NCBI RefSeq assembly: GCF_030817195.1
Contig: NZ_JAUSYZ010000001.1
Span: 1,984,001-2,048,000, forward strand
Direction: 5' to 3'
DNA length: 64,000 nt
DNA from: Arthrobacter globiformis
Lineage (GTDB): Bacteria > Actinomycetota > Actinomycetes > Actinomycetales > Micrococcaceae
Shown here: piece by piece, positions 32,957 to 42,500 of the stretch
Layout: the number at the start of each line of letters is the position of its first letter
Position numbering within the stretch: the first letter of the stretch is position 1
The notes under the pieces: model-generated
The model's input: the letters and a program-made list of their open reading frames with translations, nothing else
Database searches by the model: none
What the model was told of the DNA's origin: nothing
Program-made: the position numbers and the translations under genes

Positions 32957-33652
32957 TCATCCGGTGGGGTGCGGGTCAGCCTCTGCGGGAGCCCAGCCCC
33001 CACTCAGCAGCTTCCACTCAACTGTGACACTGGTGCTAACGCCGGATTCACCGGATTCCACCGCCATGGCGTCGGCGGCGAAGGCCCGCTGCATCCCGCC
33101 CACCGGAACGGGCGCCGACGGCACGGGATGCTGCCGCACAGTGACCACCTCGCCCAGCTCAGTTCCGGCAAGCCCGGCGAGCTGTGCGGCTGCCGCCCGG
33201 GCGTCAGCCCAGGCGGCCTCACGGGCCAGCGCCATCACGGCTGCCGTATCGGCAAAGCCGAGCTGAACGCCATCCAGGCGCACGTCGTTGCCGCCTGCCT
33301 CCACTGCCGCCGCGATGACGCCCGGGCCGGCAGCGAGATCCCGGAGCCGGACGCTGAGCATGCTGGATGCCACATAGCCCGTGACCTGCTGGCCGCGGCC
33401 CTCCTGCCAGACGACGTCGGCACGGACGTTAAGCCCGGACGTCCTGATATCCCGGCCCTGCACTCCCCGCCTGCGCAGTGCGCCCGCTACGGCAGCGGAC
33501 GCCTCGCCGGCGGCGGCATAGGCATCCCCGGCGCTGTCGCGCCGGCATTCCACGCCAACGGAGAGCGTCAGCAGGTCCGGTGCGGCCTCGGCGGTTCCGA
33601 ATCCCGTGACGGTGACAGTCCGGGCTGCCGCTTGGCCCGCGGGTTCACTCAT
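32957..33652 (-). CDS. SIMPL domain-containing protein (DUF541)
   Basis: 231 residues. It reads as a SIMPL/DUF541 domain almost throughout: RTVTVTGFGTAEAAPDLLTL near the start, GVQGRDIRTSGLNVRADVVW in the middle, and ARAAAAQLAGLAGTELGEVV later. No signal peptide is visible, unlike many secreted SIMPL proteins (e.g. BP26), so it may be cytoplasmic. Function unknown. The start at 33652 overlaps the end of the upstream gene by 8 bp, so the two are co-expressed. Confidence 0.85.
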   Translation of the reverse strand: MSEPAGQAAARTVTVTGFGTAEAAPDLLTLSVGVECRRDSAGDAYAAAGEASAAVAGALRRRGVQGRDIRTSGLNVRADVVWQEGRGQQVTGYVASSMLSVRLRDLAAGPGVIAAAVEAGGNDVRLDGVQLGFADTAAVMALAREAAWADARAAAAQLAGLAGTELGEVVTVRQHPVPSAPVPVGGMQRAFAADAMAVESGESGVSTSVTVEWKLLSGGWAPAEADPHPTG

Positions 33653-34136
33653 GCCTGCGCCTCCGGTCCACATAGCCGCCGGCCTCCAGGCCGGCATGCC
33701 GCTCGAAGGGATTTCCCGACGCCGGATCGCCGTAGCGTACTGCCGACCAGGCAGCGGCCGCGAAATAGAACAGCAGGAAGGGCAGCCCCAGGCACCACGC
33801 GTACTGGGTGCTGTGCCGCTCCTCGTGGCCCAGGAGCACACGGCCCGTCAAAGCCGTGTCGGCGTCTGCACGGAAGATGACCACGTTCCCCACGGTGAAA
33901 GCACCAGCCACCGGCAGCCGCCAGCGGTAACCGGTGGCGACAATCAGGCCGCGGGGACCCCGGAACGTCCTGGTGCCGGCCAGTCCGGCAAGCACCAGCC
34001 CCAAGGGGGTGGAGGCGTTCAGCACGTTTGCGAGTTGCCTAAGGCGCTGTCTTTGCGTCAGGGGGCCTCTTGTTCTGCGGCCTCTTGTTCTGCGGCCTCT
34101 CGTTAGGGGGCCTCTCGCTCGGGGGCCTTGCGTCAT
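33645..34136 (-). CDS. Uncharacterised protein with HExxH motif
   Basis: 163 residues; I do not recognise a named family. The N-terminus (3-30) is Arg/Gly/Thr-rich and encoded by 15 bp tandem repeats. A hydrophobic stretch (LGLVLAGLAGTRTF) follows, then LLGHEERHSTQYA with an HExxHxxQ motif at 104-111, a hydrophobic segment (CLGLPFLLFYFAAAAWSAV) and NPFERHA near 143-148, whose Glu could be a third metal ligand. This layout recalls DUF4157-like zinc-peptidase remnants. Coupled to the SIMPL gene by an 8 bp overlap. Confidence 0.6.
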   Translation of the reverse strand: MTQGPRARGPLTRGRRTRGRRTRGPLTQRQRLRQLANVLNASTPLGLVLAGLAGTRTFRGPRGLIVATGYRWRLPVAGAFTVGNVVIFRADADTALTGRVLLGHEERHSTQYAWCLGLPFLLFYFAAAAWSAVRYGDPASGNPFERHAGLEAGGYVDRRRRHE

Positions 34137-34138
34137 GA
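34064..34138. repeat. Five 15 bp tandem repeats at the 5' end of the HExxH gene
   Basis: Units begin at 34064, 34079, 34094, 34109 and 34124. The first two are identical (GGCCTCTTGTTCTGC), the others diverge. Being a multiple of three, copy changes keep the frame and vary an RTRGR/GPLT-type arm. Confidence 0.9.
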
Positions 34139-34477
34139 GGCCATGCTAGCCGCGGCCGGCCGCGCAGGACAGGCGCACGACAGGCGCAGGAAAGACAACG
34201 GCCCGGCGCTGCCTGACAGTCGCAGGCCTGACAGATGGCAGCCCTTTGACACAGGCGGCCGGGCCGCTGTCAATTAGCCCGGCGCTGTCAATTAGACTGG
34301 GAACAGTGCCTGCCGGCCACCCGCCGGCGAGCCTGCCCTTGTCTTTGGATGGCGTCTTTGGATGACGTCCTTGGATGACTTCATGCAATGACGTGCCAGC
34401 GACGGACGCGCTGCCGGGGAAACCGGCGCGGCTGCACCGGCGGCTGGCATCACCCGACTCGTAGCTAAGAACAGTAG
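34137..34477. other. Repeat-rich intergenic region upstream of pheS
   Basis: 341 bp without a clear gene. It holds a 13 bp direct repeat (CGCTGTCAATTAG at 34265-34277 and 34283-34295) and three 13 bp units around GTCTTTGGATGAC (34341-34379). TAGACT at 34293-34298 followed 7 nt later by GTG 34306 would give a leaderless 19-codon frame (ending TGA 34363-34365) upstream of pheS. Confidence 0.6.
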
Positions 34478-35539
34478 ATGACTGAAACTTTGCCGGGCGC
34501 CGCCGTCCCGAACCCTCTGGATGAAACCGCCATCAACGCCGCCGTGGAGCAGGCCGTCGCCGCCATCGCCGGCGCGTCCACGCTCGATGAACTCAAGGCA
34601 GTCCGCCTGGCCCACACCGGTGAGAAGTCGCCGCTCAGCCTGGCCAACCGTGGGATCGGAAGCCTGCCCAAGGACCAGAAGGCCGTCGCCGGCAAGTTGA
34701 TGGGCTCATCGCGCGGCCGTGTTAACAAGGCGCTCGCGGACCGCACCGCCGAACTCGAAGCGGAGAACGACGCCCGGATCCTGGTTGAGGAGACCGTTGA
34801 CGTCACGGCAGCCCCGCGCCGCCGCCGGGCCGGAGCCCGTCATCCGCTGTCCACGCTGCAGGACCGCGTTGCGGACATCTTCGTGGGCATGGGCTGGGAA
34901 ATCGCCGAAGGCCCCGAGGTGGAATCCGAATGGTTTAACTTCGACGCACTGAACTTCAAGCCGGACCACCCGGCCCGCGAAATGCAGGACACGTTCTTCG
35001 TGGAGCCGCCCGAAGCCCACCTGCTGATGCGCACACACACCTCCCCGGTGCAGGTCCGGTCCATGCTGGAGCGGGAGCTGCCCATCTACGTGCTGTGCCC
35101 GGGCAAGGTGTTCCGCACCGATGAGCTCGATGCCACCCACACCCCGGTTTTCCACCAGTTCGAGGGCCTGGCCATCGACAAGAAGCTCAGCATGGCTGAC
35201 CTCCGCGGAACCCTGGAGCACTTCGCCCGCCAGATGTTCGGCGACGAAGCCCAGATCCGGCTGCGCCCCAACTACTTCCCGTTCACCGAGCCGTCCGCCG
35301 AGCTGGACATCTTCCACCCCGGTGCCAAGGGCGGGCCGCGCTGGATCGAATGGGGCGGCTGCGGCATGGTCAACCCCAACGTCCTGCGGGCCGCCGGCAT
35401 CGATCCGGACGTCTATTCAGGCTTTGCCTTCGGCATGGGCATCGAGCGGACGCTGATGTTCCGCAACGAGGTCGGCGACATGCGCGACATGATCGAGGGC
35501 GATGTACGTTTCAGCGAGCACTTCGGGATGGAGATCTAA
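34478..35539 (+). CDS. pheS: Phenylalanyl-tRNA synthetase alpha subunit
   Basis: Catalytic subunit of the (alpha-beta)2 enzyme. 353 residues: an N-terminal coiled-coil arm (20-90), then the class II core with motif 1 (HPLSTLQDRVADIFVGMGWE), motif 2 (PGKVFRTDELDATHTPVFHQFEGL) and motif 3 (FGMGIERTLMFRNEVGDMR). Full length. pheT starts 2 bp after its stop, so both subunits come from one message. Confidence 0.96.
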   Translation: MTETLPGAAVPNPLDETAINAAVEQAVAAIAGASTLDELKAVRLAHTGEKSPLSLANRGIGSLPKDQKAVAGKLMGSSRGRVNKALADRTAELEAENDARILVEETVDVTAAPRRRRAGARHPLSTLQDRVADIFVGMGWEIAEGPEVESEWFNFDALNFKPDHPAREMQDTFFVEPPEAHLLMRTHTSPVQVRSMLERELPIYVLCPGKVFRTDELDATHTPVFHQFEGLAIDKKLSMADLRGTLEHFARQMFGDEAQIRLRPNYFPFTEPSAELDIFHPGAKGGPRWIEWGGCGMVNPNVLRAAGIDPDVYSGFAFGMGIERTLMFRNEVGDMRDMIEGDVRFSEHFGMEI

Positions 35540-35541
35540 CA

Positions 35542-38085
35542 GTGCGTATCCCACTTTCCTGGCTGCGTGAATTCGCGCAGATACCGGCCGGAGCCACGGC
35601 CGAAGACGTCATGGCGGACCTCGTCAAGGTCGGCTTTGAAGAGGAAGCGGTCCACCGCCCCACGGACGCCCTGCGCGGACCCGTCGTGGTGGGCCAGGTC
35701 CTGAGCCTGGTCAAGGAACCGCAGTCCAACGGCAAGACCATCAACTGGTGCCAGGTCCGCGTCGTCCCCGAGGGGCAGGAACAGACCCTCACCGGCAAGG
35801 GCATCGATCCCTCCGGCGTGCAGGGCATCGTCTGCGGCGCCCACAACTTCGTTGAGGGCGACAAGGTGGTGGTCACCCTGCCTGGCGCCGTCCTGCCCGG
35901 CGACTTCCACATCTCGGCACGGAAGACCTACGGCCACATGTCCGCGGGCATGATCGCCTCCGTCCGCGAACTGGGCATCGGCGAGGACCACGACGGCATC
36001 CTCGTGCTTTCCCGGATCGGCCTGGACCCCGAGATCGGGGCCGACGCCATGGAACTGCTGGGCCTCTACGACCAGGCCGCCGAAATCAACGTGACCCCGG
36101 ACCGCGGCTACGCCTTCTCGATCCGCGGCGTGGCACGCGAATACGCCCACGCCACCGGCACGGAATTCACCGATCCGGCGTCGAAGGTCAACGCCCCGGC
36201 TGTCCTCTCCGGTGGTTATGGCGTCAAGATCAACGACGACGCACCGATCTACGGCAAGCCCGGCTGCGACCGCTTCGTGGCGCGCACCGTCCGCGGCGTG
36301 GACGCCACCAGGCCCACGCCACCGTGGATGAGTTCCCGGCTGAGGTTGGCCGGAATCCGGTCCATCTCCCTGCCGGTGGACATCTCGAACTACGTGATGC
36401 TTGAACTCGGCCAGCCGCTGCACTTCTACGACCAGGACAAGCTGTCCGGCGACATCGTGGTGCGCAGGGCCGTGGCGGGGGAGAAGCTGACGACCCTCGA
36501 CGGCAAGGAGCGCTCGCTTGACCCCGAGGACCTGCTGATCACCGACGCCTCCGGCCCCATCGGCGTCGCCGGCGTCATGGGCGGCGCGTCCACCGAGGTC
36601 TCCGACGCCACCACGGCCGTCCTGATCGAGGCAGCCCACTTCGAGGAAGTCTCCATTGCCCGCTCCCGCCGGCGCCACAAGCTCCCGTCCGAAGCCTCCA
36701 AGCGCTTTGAACGCGGCGTGGACTGGCAGGTCGCCAACATCGCGGCCCAGCGCGCCGTCGATCTTCTCGTGGAACTGGCCGGCGGGACCGCCGATGAGGC
36801 GGGCACCGACGTCGGAACCGCCCCGGATCCGGTGACCATCGCACTTCCGGCGGAATTCCCCGCCGCCCGGATCGGCATTGACTTCACCGAGGAGCAGATC
36901 GTCACGTCCCTCGAGGACCTCGGTGCCATCCTCGAAAAGACCGACGTCGGCTGGACCGTCACCGCGCCGAGCTGGCGGAACGATCTGGAAACCAAGGAGG
37001 ACCTCTCCGAGGAGGTAGCCCGCCTGGTGGGCTACGACCAGATCCCCGCGACCCTGCCGGTGGCGCCCCCCGGCCGCGGCCTGACCCGCGTGCAGCAGCA
37101 GCGCCGCCGCCTGGTCCAGGCCCTGGCCGACGCCGGCCTGACCGAGGTCCTGGCCTACCCCTTCGTGTCGAAGGCCGCCAACGACACGTTCGGCGTGGCC
37201 GAGGAGGGTGCACCCCGGACTGCGGTCAAGCTTGCCAACCCGATCAGCGAAGAGCACGGATACCTGCGCACTTCGGTGCTGCCGGGCCTGCTGGAGATCG
37301 TCAAGCGCAACCACTCCCGCGGCTTCCGCGACCTCGCCGTCTTCGAAGCCGGCATGGTGTTCCTGCCCGGTGACACCCTGGGCACGCCGTCCATTCCTCC
37401 GCTGGGCGTCAAGCCGAGCGATGAGGTGCTGGACGCGCTGTACGACGGCGTTCCGGACCAGCCGCTGCACGTCGCCGCCGTCCTGACGGGCCACGATTCA
37501 CCCGCTGCTGCCGGCCACGCCCCGCGGCTGTGGGACTGGGCAGACGCTCTGGACATCGCCCGCCTGGCCGGTGACGTCCTTGGGGTGGAGCTTGTGGTCA
37601 CCCAGGGCCGGCACCAGGCCTTCCACCCCGGCCGCGCCGCGCAGCTTTCGCTGCGCTCCGGCGAGGTCGTGGGATACGCCGGCGAGCTGCACCCGAAGCT
37701 GCTGGCTGCGCACGACGTGCCGGCGCGGTCCGTCGCGCTGGAACTCAACGCTGACGCCCTCTTCGAGGCGGCGGCCGACGTCGTGGTGGCCCGCCACATC
37801 TCCACCTTCCCGGTAGCCACGCAGGACGTGGCGCTCGTGGTGCCACAGAACGTCCCCGCCGACGACGTGCTGGCAGCGCTGCGTGAAGGCGCCGGCGAAC
37901 TGCTCGAGGACGTCGCCCTGTTCGACGTCTACGCGGGGAAGGGGATTGAGGACGGCAAGAAGTCCCTCGCCTTCGGCCTGCGGTTCCGCGCCACCGACCG
38001 GACACTGACGGCCGACGAGGCGTCGGAGGCGCGGGAGCGCGCCGTCGCCACCGCGGCCGAGCGGTTTGGTGCCGTCCAGCGCTAA
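35542..38085 (+). CDS. pheT: Phenylalanyl-tRNA synthetase beta subunit
   Basis: 847-residue editing and tRNA-binding subunit. Domains in order: EMAP/OB-fold tRNA-binding (about 40-150), B3/B4 editing domain (about 215-390), B5 (about 410-480), the catalytic-like domain, and a C-terminal FDX-ACB anticodon-binding domain (about 750-847, HISTFPVATQDVALVV). GTG 35542 is the only start compatible with the conserved MRIPLSWLREF terminus; the frame is open upstream within pheS. Followed by a strong terminator. Confidence 0.96.
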   Translation: MRIPLSWLREFAQIPAGATAEDVMADLVKVGFEEEAVHRPTDALRGPVVVGQVLSLVKEPQSNGKTINWCQVRVVPEGQEQTLTGKGIDPSGVQGIVCGAHNFVEGDKVVVTLPGAVLPGDFHISARKTYGHMSAGMIASVRELGIGEDHDGILVLSRIGLDPEIGADAMELLGLYDQAAEINVTPDRGYAFSIRGVAREYAHATGTEFTDPASKVNAPAVLSGGYGVKINDDAPIYGKPGCDRFVARTVRGVDATRPTPPWMSSRLRLAGIRSISLPVDISNYVMLELGQPLHFYDQDKLSGDIVVRRAVAGEKLTTLDGKERSLDPEDLLITDASGPIGVAGVMGGASTEVSDATTAVLIEAAHFEEVSIARSRRRHKLPSEASKRFERGVDWQVANIAAQRAVDLLVELAGGTADEAGTDVGTAPDPVTIALPAEFPAARIGIDFTEEQIVTSLEDLGAILEKTDVGWTVTAPSWRNDLETKEDLSEEVARLVGYDQIPATLPVAPPGRGLTRVQQQRRRLVQALADAGLTEVLAYPFVSKAANDTFGVAEEGAPRTAVKLANPISEEHGYLRTSVLPGLLEIVKRNHSRGFRDLAVFEAGMVFLPGDTLGTPSIPPLGVKPSDEVLDALYDGVPDQPLHVAAVLTGHDSPAAAGHAPRLWDWADALDIARLAGDVLGVELVVTQGRHQAFHPGRAAQLSLRSGEVVGYAGELHPKLLAAHDVPARSVALELNADALFEAAADVVVARHISTFPVATQDVALVVPQNVPADDVLAALREGAGELLEDVALFDVYAGKGIEDGKKSLAFGLRFRATDRTLTADEASEARERAVATAAERFGAVQR

Positions 38086-38086
38086 C

Positions 38087-38136
38087 CGGCATAAAGAAAG
38101 ACCACGCCATTTGGCGTGGTCTTTCTTTTATGCCGG
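38087..38136. terminator. Bidirectional terminator between pheT and the M1 peptidase gene
   Basis: A perfect 16 bp stem (38093-38108 with 38113-38128) around an ATTT loop, extended outward by CCGGCATA/TATGCCGG with one bulge, with A and T tracts on either side. It serves the two convergent genes. Confidence 0.92.
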
Positions 38137-38158
38137 AAAACTGAATGCCGGAAACCAT

Positions 38159-39508
38159 TCACGGCAGCGGCGGCAGGGCCTCTTCGTAGAGCCAAGGGTG
38201 CAGCACCGATTCCGAGTCCAGTCCCGTGACGCGGTCGGCCGTGAGGATAAAATCGGGCGTCGACACGGAACTGTGGGCATGGGTGCGGGTCCATTCCTGC
38301 AGCAGCGCGAAGAAGGCGAGGTCGCCGCAGCGCCGGCGCAGCGCGTGCAGGGCAAGTGCTCCGCGTTTGTAGACCCGGTCGTCGAACATCAGCTCGGGTC
38401 CGGGATCACCCACCAGAAGGTCCTGCGCGTTGGCGCTGAGCCGCTGCCAGGCCGCCACCGCCCGGTCATGCGCGGGCAGCACGCCGGCTTCCTCGGACCA
38501 GATCCACTCCGCGTAACAGGCGAACCCTTCATGCAGCCAGATGTCGCTCCAGGTGCCGAGCGTCAGCGAGTTCCCGAACCACTGGTGGGCAAGTTCATGT
38601 GCGATGAGCCGCTGCGCCTCCCAGCCGGCATCCAGATGGTTGGCGCCGAGGATGGACAGCGACTGGGCCTCGAGCGGGATTTCCAGCTCATCGGCGGTGA
38701 CCACCACCGTGTATTCCGGAAAGGGATACGGGCCGAAGCGGCTGACGAACGTACTTATCATGGCTTCCTGCCGGGCCAGCGCGGTCCGTGCACGGGGTGC
38801 CAGCTGGGCCGGTGCTGCAAGGAACTGGGGCACGCCGCCCGGGGCCGGCAGTCGCTCCAGGCCGTACCGGCCGATCTGGACCGTTGCCAGGTACGTTGCC
38901 ATGGGCTCGTTCTGCTCATACACCCAGGTCTCGCGGCTCGACTTCACAGTATGCCCCGCCAGGAGGCCGTTGCAGACGGCCCGGTAGCCGGCGTCGGTGG
39001 TGACAGTGATGCGGTAGCTGGCCTTGTTTCGCGGATGGTCGTTGCACGGGAACCATGACGGCGCCCCGTTGGGCTGGCCTGCTACGAGGACGCCGTCCGT
39101 GAGTTCCTCCCAGCCCACCTCGCCCCAGAGACCGCGCCGCGGCTGGGGATTGCCGTCATAGCGGATCTCCAGGCTGAATTCGGAGCCCGCCTCGAGGGGC
39201 TGTTCGCAGTGCACCACGAGCTGTTCCGCCCGCTGCGTAAACTTCCGCACCCGGGTGCCGTTCAGCTGCACCTTGAGGGCCCGGAGACCGGTCATGTCAA
39301 GCACGACGGCGGCTGTGCGGCGTGCCGCCACAGCAGCCAGTACGGCGCGGCCGGCCAGCCGGTTGCTGGCGAGCCTGTAGTCCAGCTCCAGGTCATAGTG
39401 CAGGACGCGGTAGGCATCCGTTCCGTGGCCCGGGACGTAGGGGTCGCCGGTGGCCGTGGCGCCGGCGGAGAGGACGGCGGCCGGGCCGGGCGATTCTCCG
39501 GAGCTCAT
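38159..39508 (-). CDS. M1-family zinc metallopeptidase (aminopeptidase)
   Basis: 449 residues from ATG 39508, which has an AAGGAAG upstream. An N-terminal beta-saddle precedes the thermolysin-like domain with HELAHQWFGN (HExxH) and the third zinc ligand in WLHEGFACYAEW. The usual GAMEN exopeptidase motif is replaced by PLEAQS (EIPLEAQSLSIL). The C-terminal armadillo domain is absent, so it belongs to the short actinobacterial M1 group. It lies 79 bp downstream of the Pls-like synthetase on the same strand. Poly-lysine-degrading enzymes of Streptomyces are also zinc aminopeptidases, so a role on that product is a reasonable guess. Confidence 0.85.
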   Translation of the reverse strand: MSSGESPGPAAVLSAGATATGDPYVPGHGTDAYRVLHYDLELDYRLASNRLAGRAVLAAVAARRTAAVVLDMTGLRALKVQLNGTRVRKFTQRAEQLVVHCEQPLEAGSEFSLEIRYDGNPQPRRGLWGEVGWEELTDGVLVAGQPNGAPSWFPCNDHPRNKASYRITVTTDAGYRAVCNGLLAGHTVKSSRETWVYEQNEPMATYLATVQIGRYGLERLPAPGGVPQFLAAPAQLAPRARTALARQEAMISTFVSRFGPYPFPEYTVVVTADELEIPLEAQSLSILGANHLDAGWEAQRLIAHELAHQWFGNSLTLGTWSDIWLHEGFACYAEWIWSEEAGVLPAHDRAVAAWQRLSANAQDLLVGDPGPELMFDDRVYKRGALALHALRRRCGDLAFFALLQEWTRTHAHSSVSTPDFILTADRVTGLDSESVLHPWLYEEALPPLP

Positions 39509-39547
39509 TCTGCGTGTGACTTCCTTAGCTGTGGTGGGGCCGCTCCC

Positions 39548-39579
39548 GGCGGTGTTCATGTCGGGCGGTGTTCATGTCA
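39548..39579. repeat. 16 bp direct repeat between the synthetase and peptidase genes
   Basis: GGCGGTGTTCATGTCG (39548-39563) is followed at once by GGCGGTGTTCATGTCA (39564-39579), in the 79 bp gap between the two genes. Confidence 0.85.
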
Positions 39580-39587
39580 GGCGGCGC

Positions 39588-42500
39588 TTATTTGAGGCGG
39601 GGTGCGGGAACGGCGGGCCCGGTCCACGGGCTGACCGGATTGCCCATCCAGTACGTCCCGGCCGGAACGGTCTCGCCGCGCATCACCAGGGACGCCGGGC
39701 CAACGGTACCGCCCTTGCCAATCCTCGCCTGCGGCAGAATCACGCCGTGCGGGCCCATCGTCGCCCCGTCTTCGAGACTAACAGTGTCGATGCTCATGAT
39801 GCGGTCGTGAAAGAGGTGGGTCTGGACAACGCAGCCGCGGTTGACCGTGGAGCTGGCGCCGAGGGTCACGAGGTCCGCCTCGGGAAGCCAATAACTTTCA
39901 CACCATGTGCCCCTGCCGATTTTGGCACCGAGGGCACGCAGCCACCAGACGAGGGCCGGGGTACCGCTGGCGGACCGGGCGAACCACGGGGCACTCACCA
40001 TTTCGATGAAGGTGTCCACCACCTCATTGCGCCAGATGAAGGAGCTCCACAGGGGGTGTTCGCCGGTCTTGATCCTGCCCACGAGCAACCACTTGGCCGC
40101 GACGGAGAAGCCTGCCGCCACCCCGCCCGCCAGCAGCAGGACCACGCCTCCGAGTGCCGTTGCCGCAGCGTAGCCGAGGGCGGTGGCGAGCCAGTCGAAG
40201 ATAAGCAGCACGCCGAGGGCCAGGCCCACCGTCAGGGCCACCGGCACGAACCGGCACAGTTCCCAGAGGCTCCTGGCCACCTTGAGCCTGGCCGGGGGCT
40301 GGAAGGTACGGGCGCTGTCCGAGGCCACCGCCGTACGCCGCAGCCTGACCGGAGGGCTGCCCAGCCAGGACGTGCCCGACTTGGCCTTGCCCGGCGTCGC
40401 CGAGAGGACTGCGACCAGGGAGTTCTTTGGCACGCTGCGCCCCGCCGCGGTCATCCCGGAGTTGCCAAGGAAGGAGCGCTTTCCGATTTTCGCGGGCGCG
40501 ATGCGCATCCATCCTCCGCCGAGCTCGTACGAAGCCACCATGGTGTCATCGGCGAGGAAAGCACCCTCGCCGACCGTGGTCATGCGCGGCAACAGCAGGA
40601 CGGTGGAGGCCTCGACATTCTTTCCGACCTTCGCCCCCAGCAGCCTCAGCCACACCGGCGTGAAAAGGCTGGCGTAAATCGGGAACAGGAGGTCCCGTGC
40701 CATGTCCAGCACCCGCTCGGTGGCCCAGACCTGCCAGCCGACGCGGCTGCGGACCCGGTAGTAGCCCTCTTTCAGGCCGAGGCCCAGCAGCCTGGTGGTG
40801 ACCAGGATCAGCAGCAAATTGGTGAGGAACCAGGTCAAAGCGGCGAGCGGGAGCGACGCCAGCACCTGCGGCAAGGCATTGAGCAGCGAGTCGTTGCCCC
40901 TGATGAACAGAAAGACCACCAGGGCTGCGGCCGCGGCCGAAGCGTAGGGAATCAGGGCGAGGACAGCGGACGCGGCAGCGAAGGCCGTGAACCAGAGGTG
41001 CCCCAGGACGGAACTGACCGGCTGGCCGGCGGGCCAGTCCTGCTTCGCCTTGCCCCGCCGTTCTGCCGGGGACCCGGCCACCAACTGGCCGGCCTTGACC
41101 TTGCCCAGCACGGCGGAGCCCGGTTCCACCTGGCCGCCGGCGCCGATGCTGGCCCCGGGCATCAGGGTGCTGCGGGCCCCTACGGTGGCGTCCGCCCCGA
41201 CGTGGACGTGGCCGATCCGGACGATGTCACCGTCGATCCACCACCCGGACAGGTCCACCTCGGGTTCGATGTTGCAGCCGCGGCCCAGGGTGAGGAAGCC
41301 GGTCACCGGGGGAAGGGAGTGCAGATGGATGTTGCTTCCGATCTTGGCGCCGAGGGCCCTGGCGTAGTACGGCACCCACGGTGCGCTGGCGAGGCTGATG
41401 GCGCCGGCCAGGTCCTGGATCTGTTCGGCCAGCCAGAGGCGCAGGTGCACCTTGCCTGCGCGCGGGTAGGTCCCGGGCTGCACGTTGCGAAGCAGGAGGC
41501 GGGCGGCGGCAACGGAGATGGCCATCCGTCCGGGCGGGCTGACGAAGACCAGCCAGGACGCGGCCACCCACCACCACGACACGGTGGGTGCGGCGGTGAA
41601 GCCGGCAAACGTGAACAGGACGTTGTTGGCGGCCATCAGATAGGTCAGCCAGCGCATGCCCGCCAGAATGTGCAGCGGTATGCCCATGAGCGTCTGGAAG
41701 ACCTGCGACTTCAGGGCCGTGGGGCGGACCGGCCGTTCCGGGACCGGGCCCGCCGAAACACCGTCGGGCAGGGATTGGCGGGCTACCTCTATTAGCGCGC
41801 CGATGCGCGGCGTGGCGTAGATGTCGGCCACGGTGATGGTGGGGTAGCGGACCCGGAGTGCCGAGACCAGCTGCGCCGCGGCCAGCGATCCGCCACCGTG
41901 GGAAAAGAAGTCCGCGTCGAGGCCGGCGACGCTGCTGCCCAGGACTGCCTGCCACTGGTCAACGATCCACTGGGCATCCTCGGGAACGTTCAGCGGCGCG
42001 GCGTCCGCGTCCGCCGCGCCGGCACCCTGCAGGGGCCATGGCAGCGCATGCCGGTCGACTTTCCCGCTGGTCTTGGTGGGCAGCGTGTCGACGACGGTCA
42101 GCATCGGGATGAGCGGAGCGGGCAGCGTGGCGGACAGCAGTTCACGGAACGCGGCCAGGTCCGGTGCGGGGTCCGTGCCGCCGGCGGGAGCCAGGTAGCC
42201 CACGAGGACCTGGTTGCCGGCCGCCGTCGTGCGTACTGCAGCGGCGGCGCCCGCCATGCCCGGGAGTGACTGCAGGGCAGCGTCGATCTCACCGAGTTCG
42301 ATCCGGCGGCCGCCAAGCTTGACCTGCTCGTCGGCGCGGCCCACGAAGATCAGGCCGGCGTGCTCGAAGCGGACCAGGTCGCCGGAGCGGTAGGCGCGCC
42401 CCCACCCGAGTGAGGGCATGGGGGCATATTTCTCCGCATCCTTCTGCGGATCGAGGTAGCGGGCCAGCCCCACGCCGCCGATGATGAGCTCGCCGACCTC

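Noticed and set aside
34064..34380. A CRISPR-like array
   Set aside because: The 13-15 bp units are contiguous or irregular and have no unique spacers or cas genes.
35536..37494. A 652-codon minus-strand frame inside pheT
   Set aside because: Antisense shadow of pheT; no family features.
39450..41795. A 781-codon plus-strand frame over the synthetase C-terminus
   Set aside because: Antisense to the conserved Pls-type gene, with no domain signature and heavy Gly/Ala/His/Arg composition.
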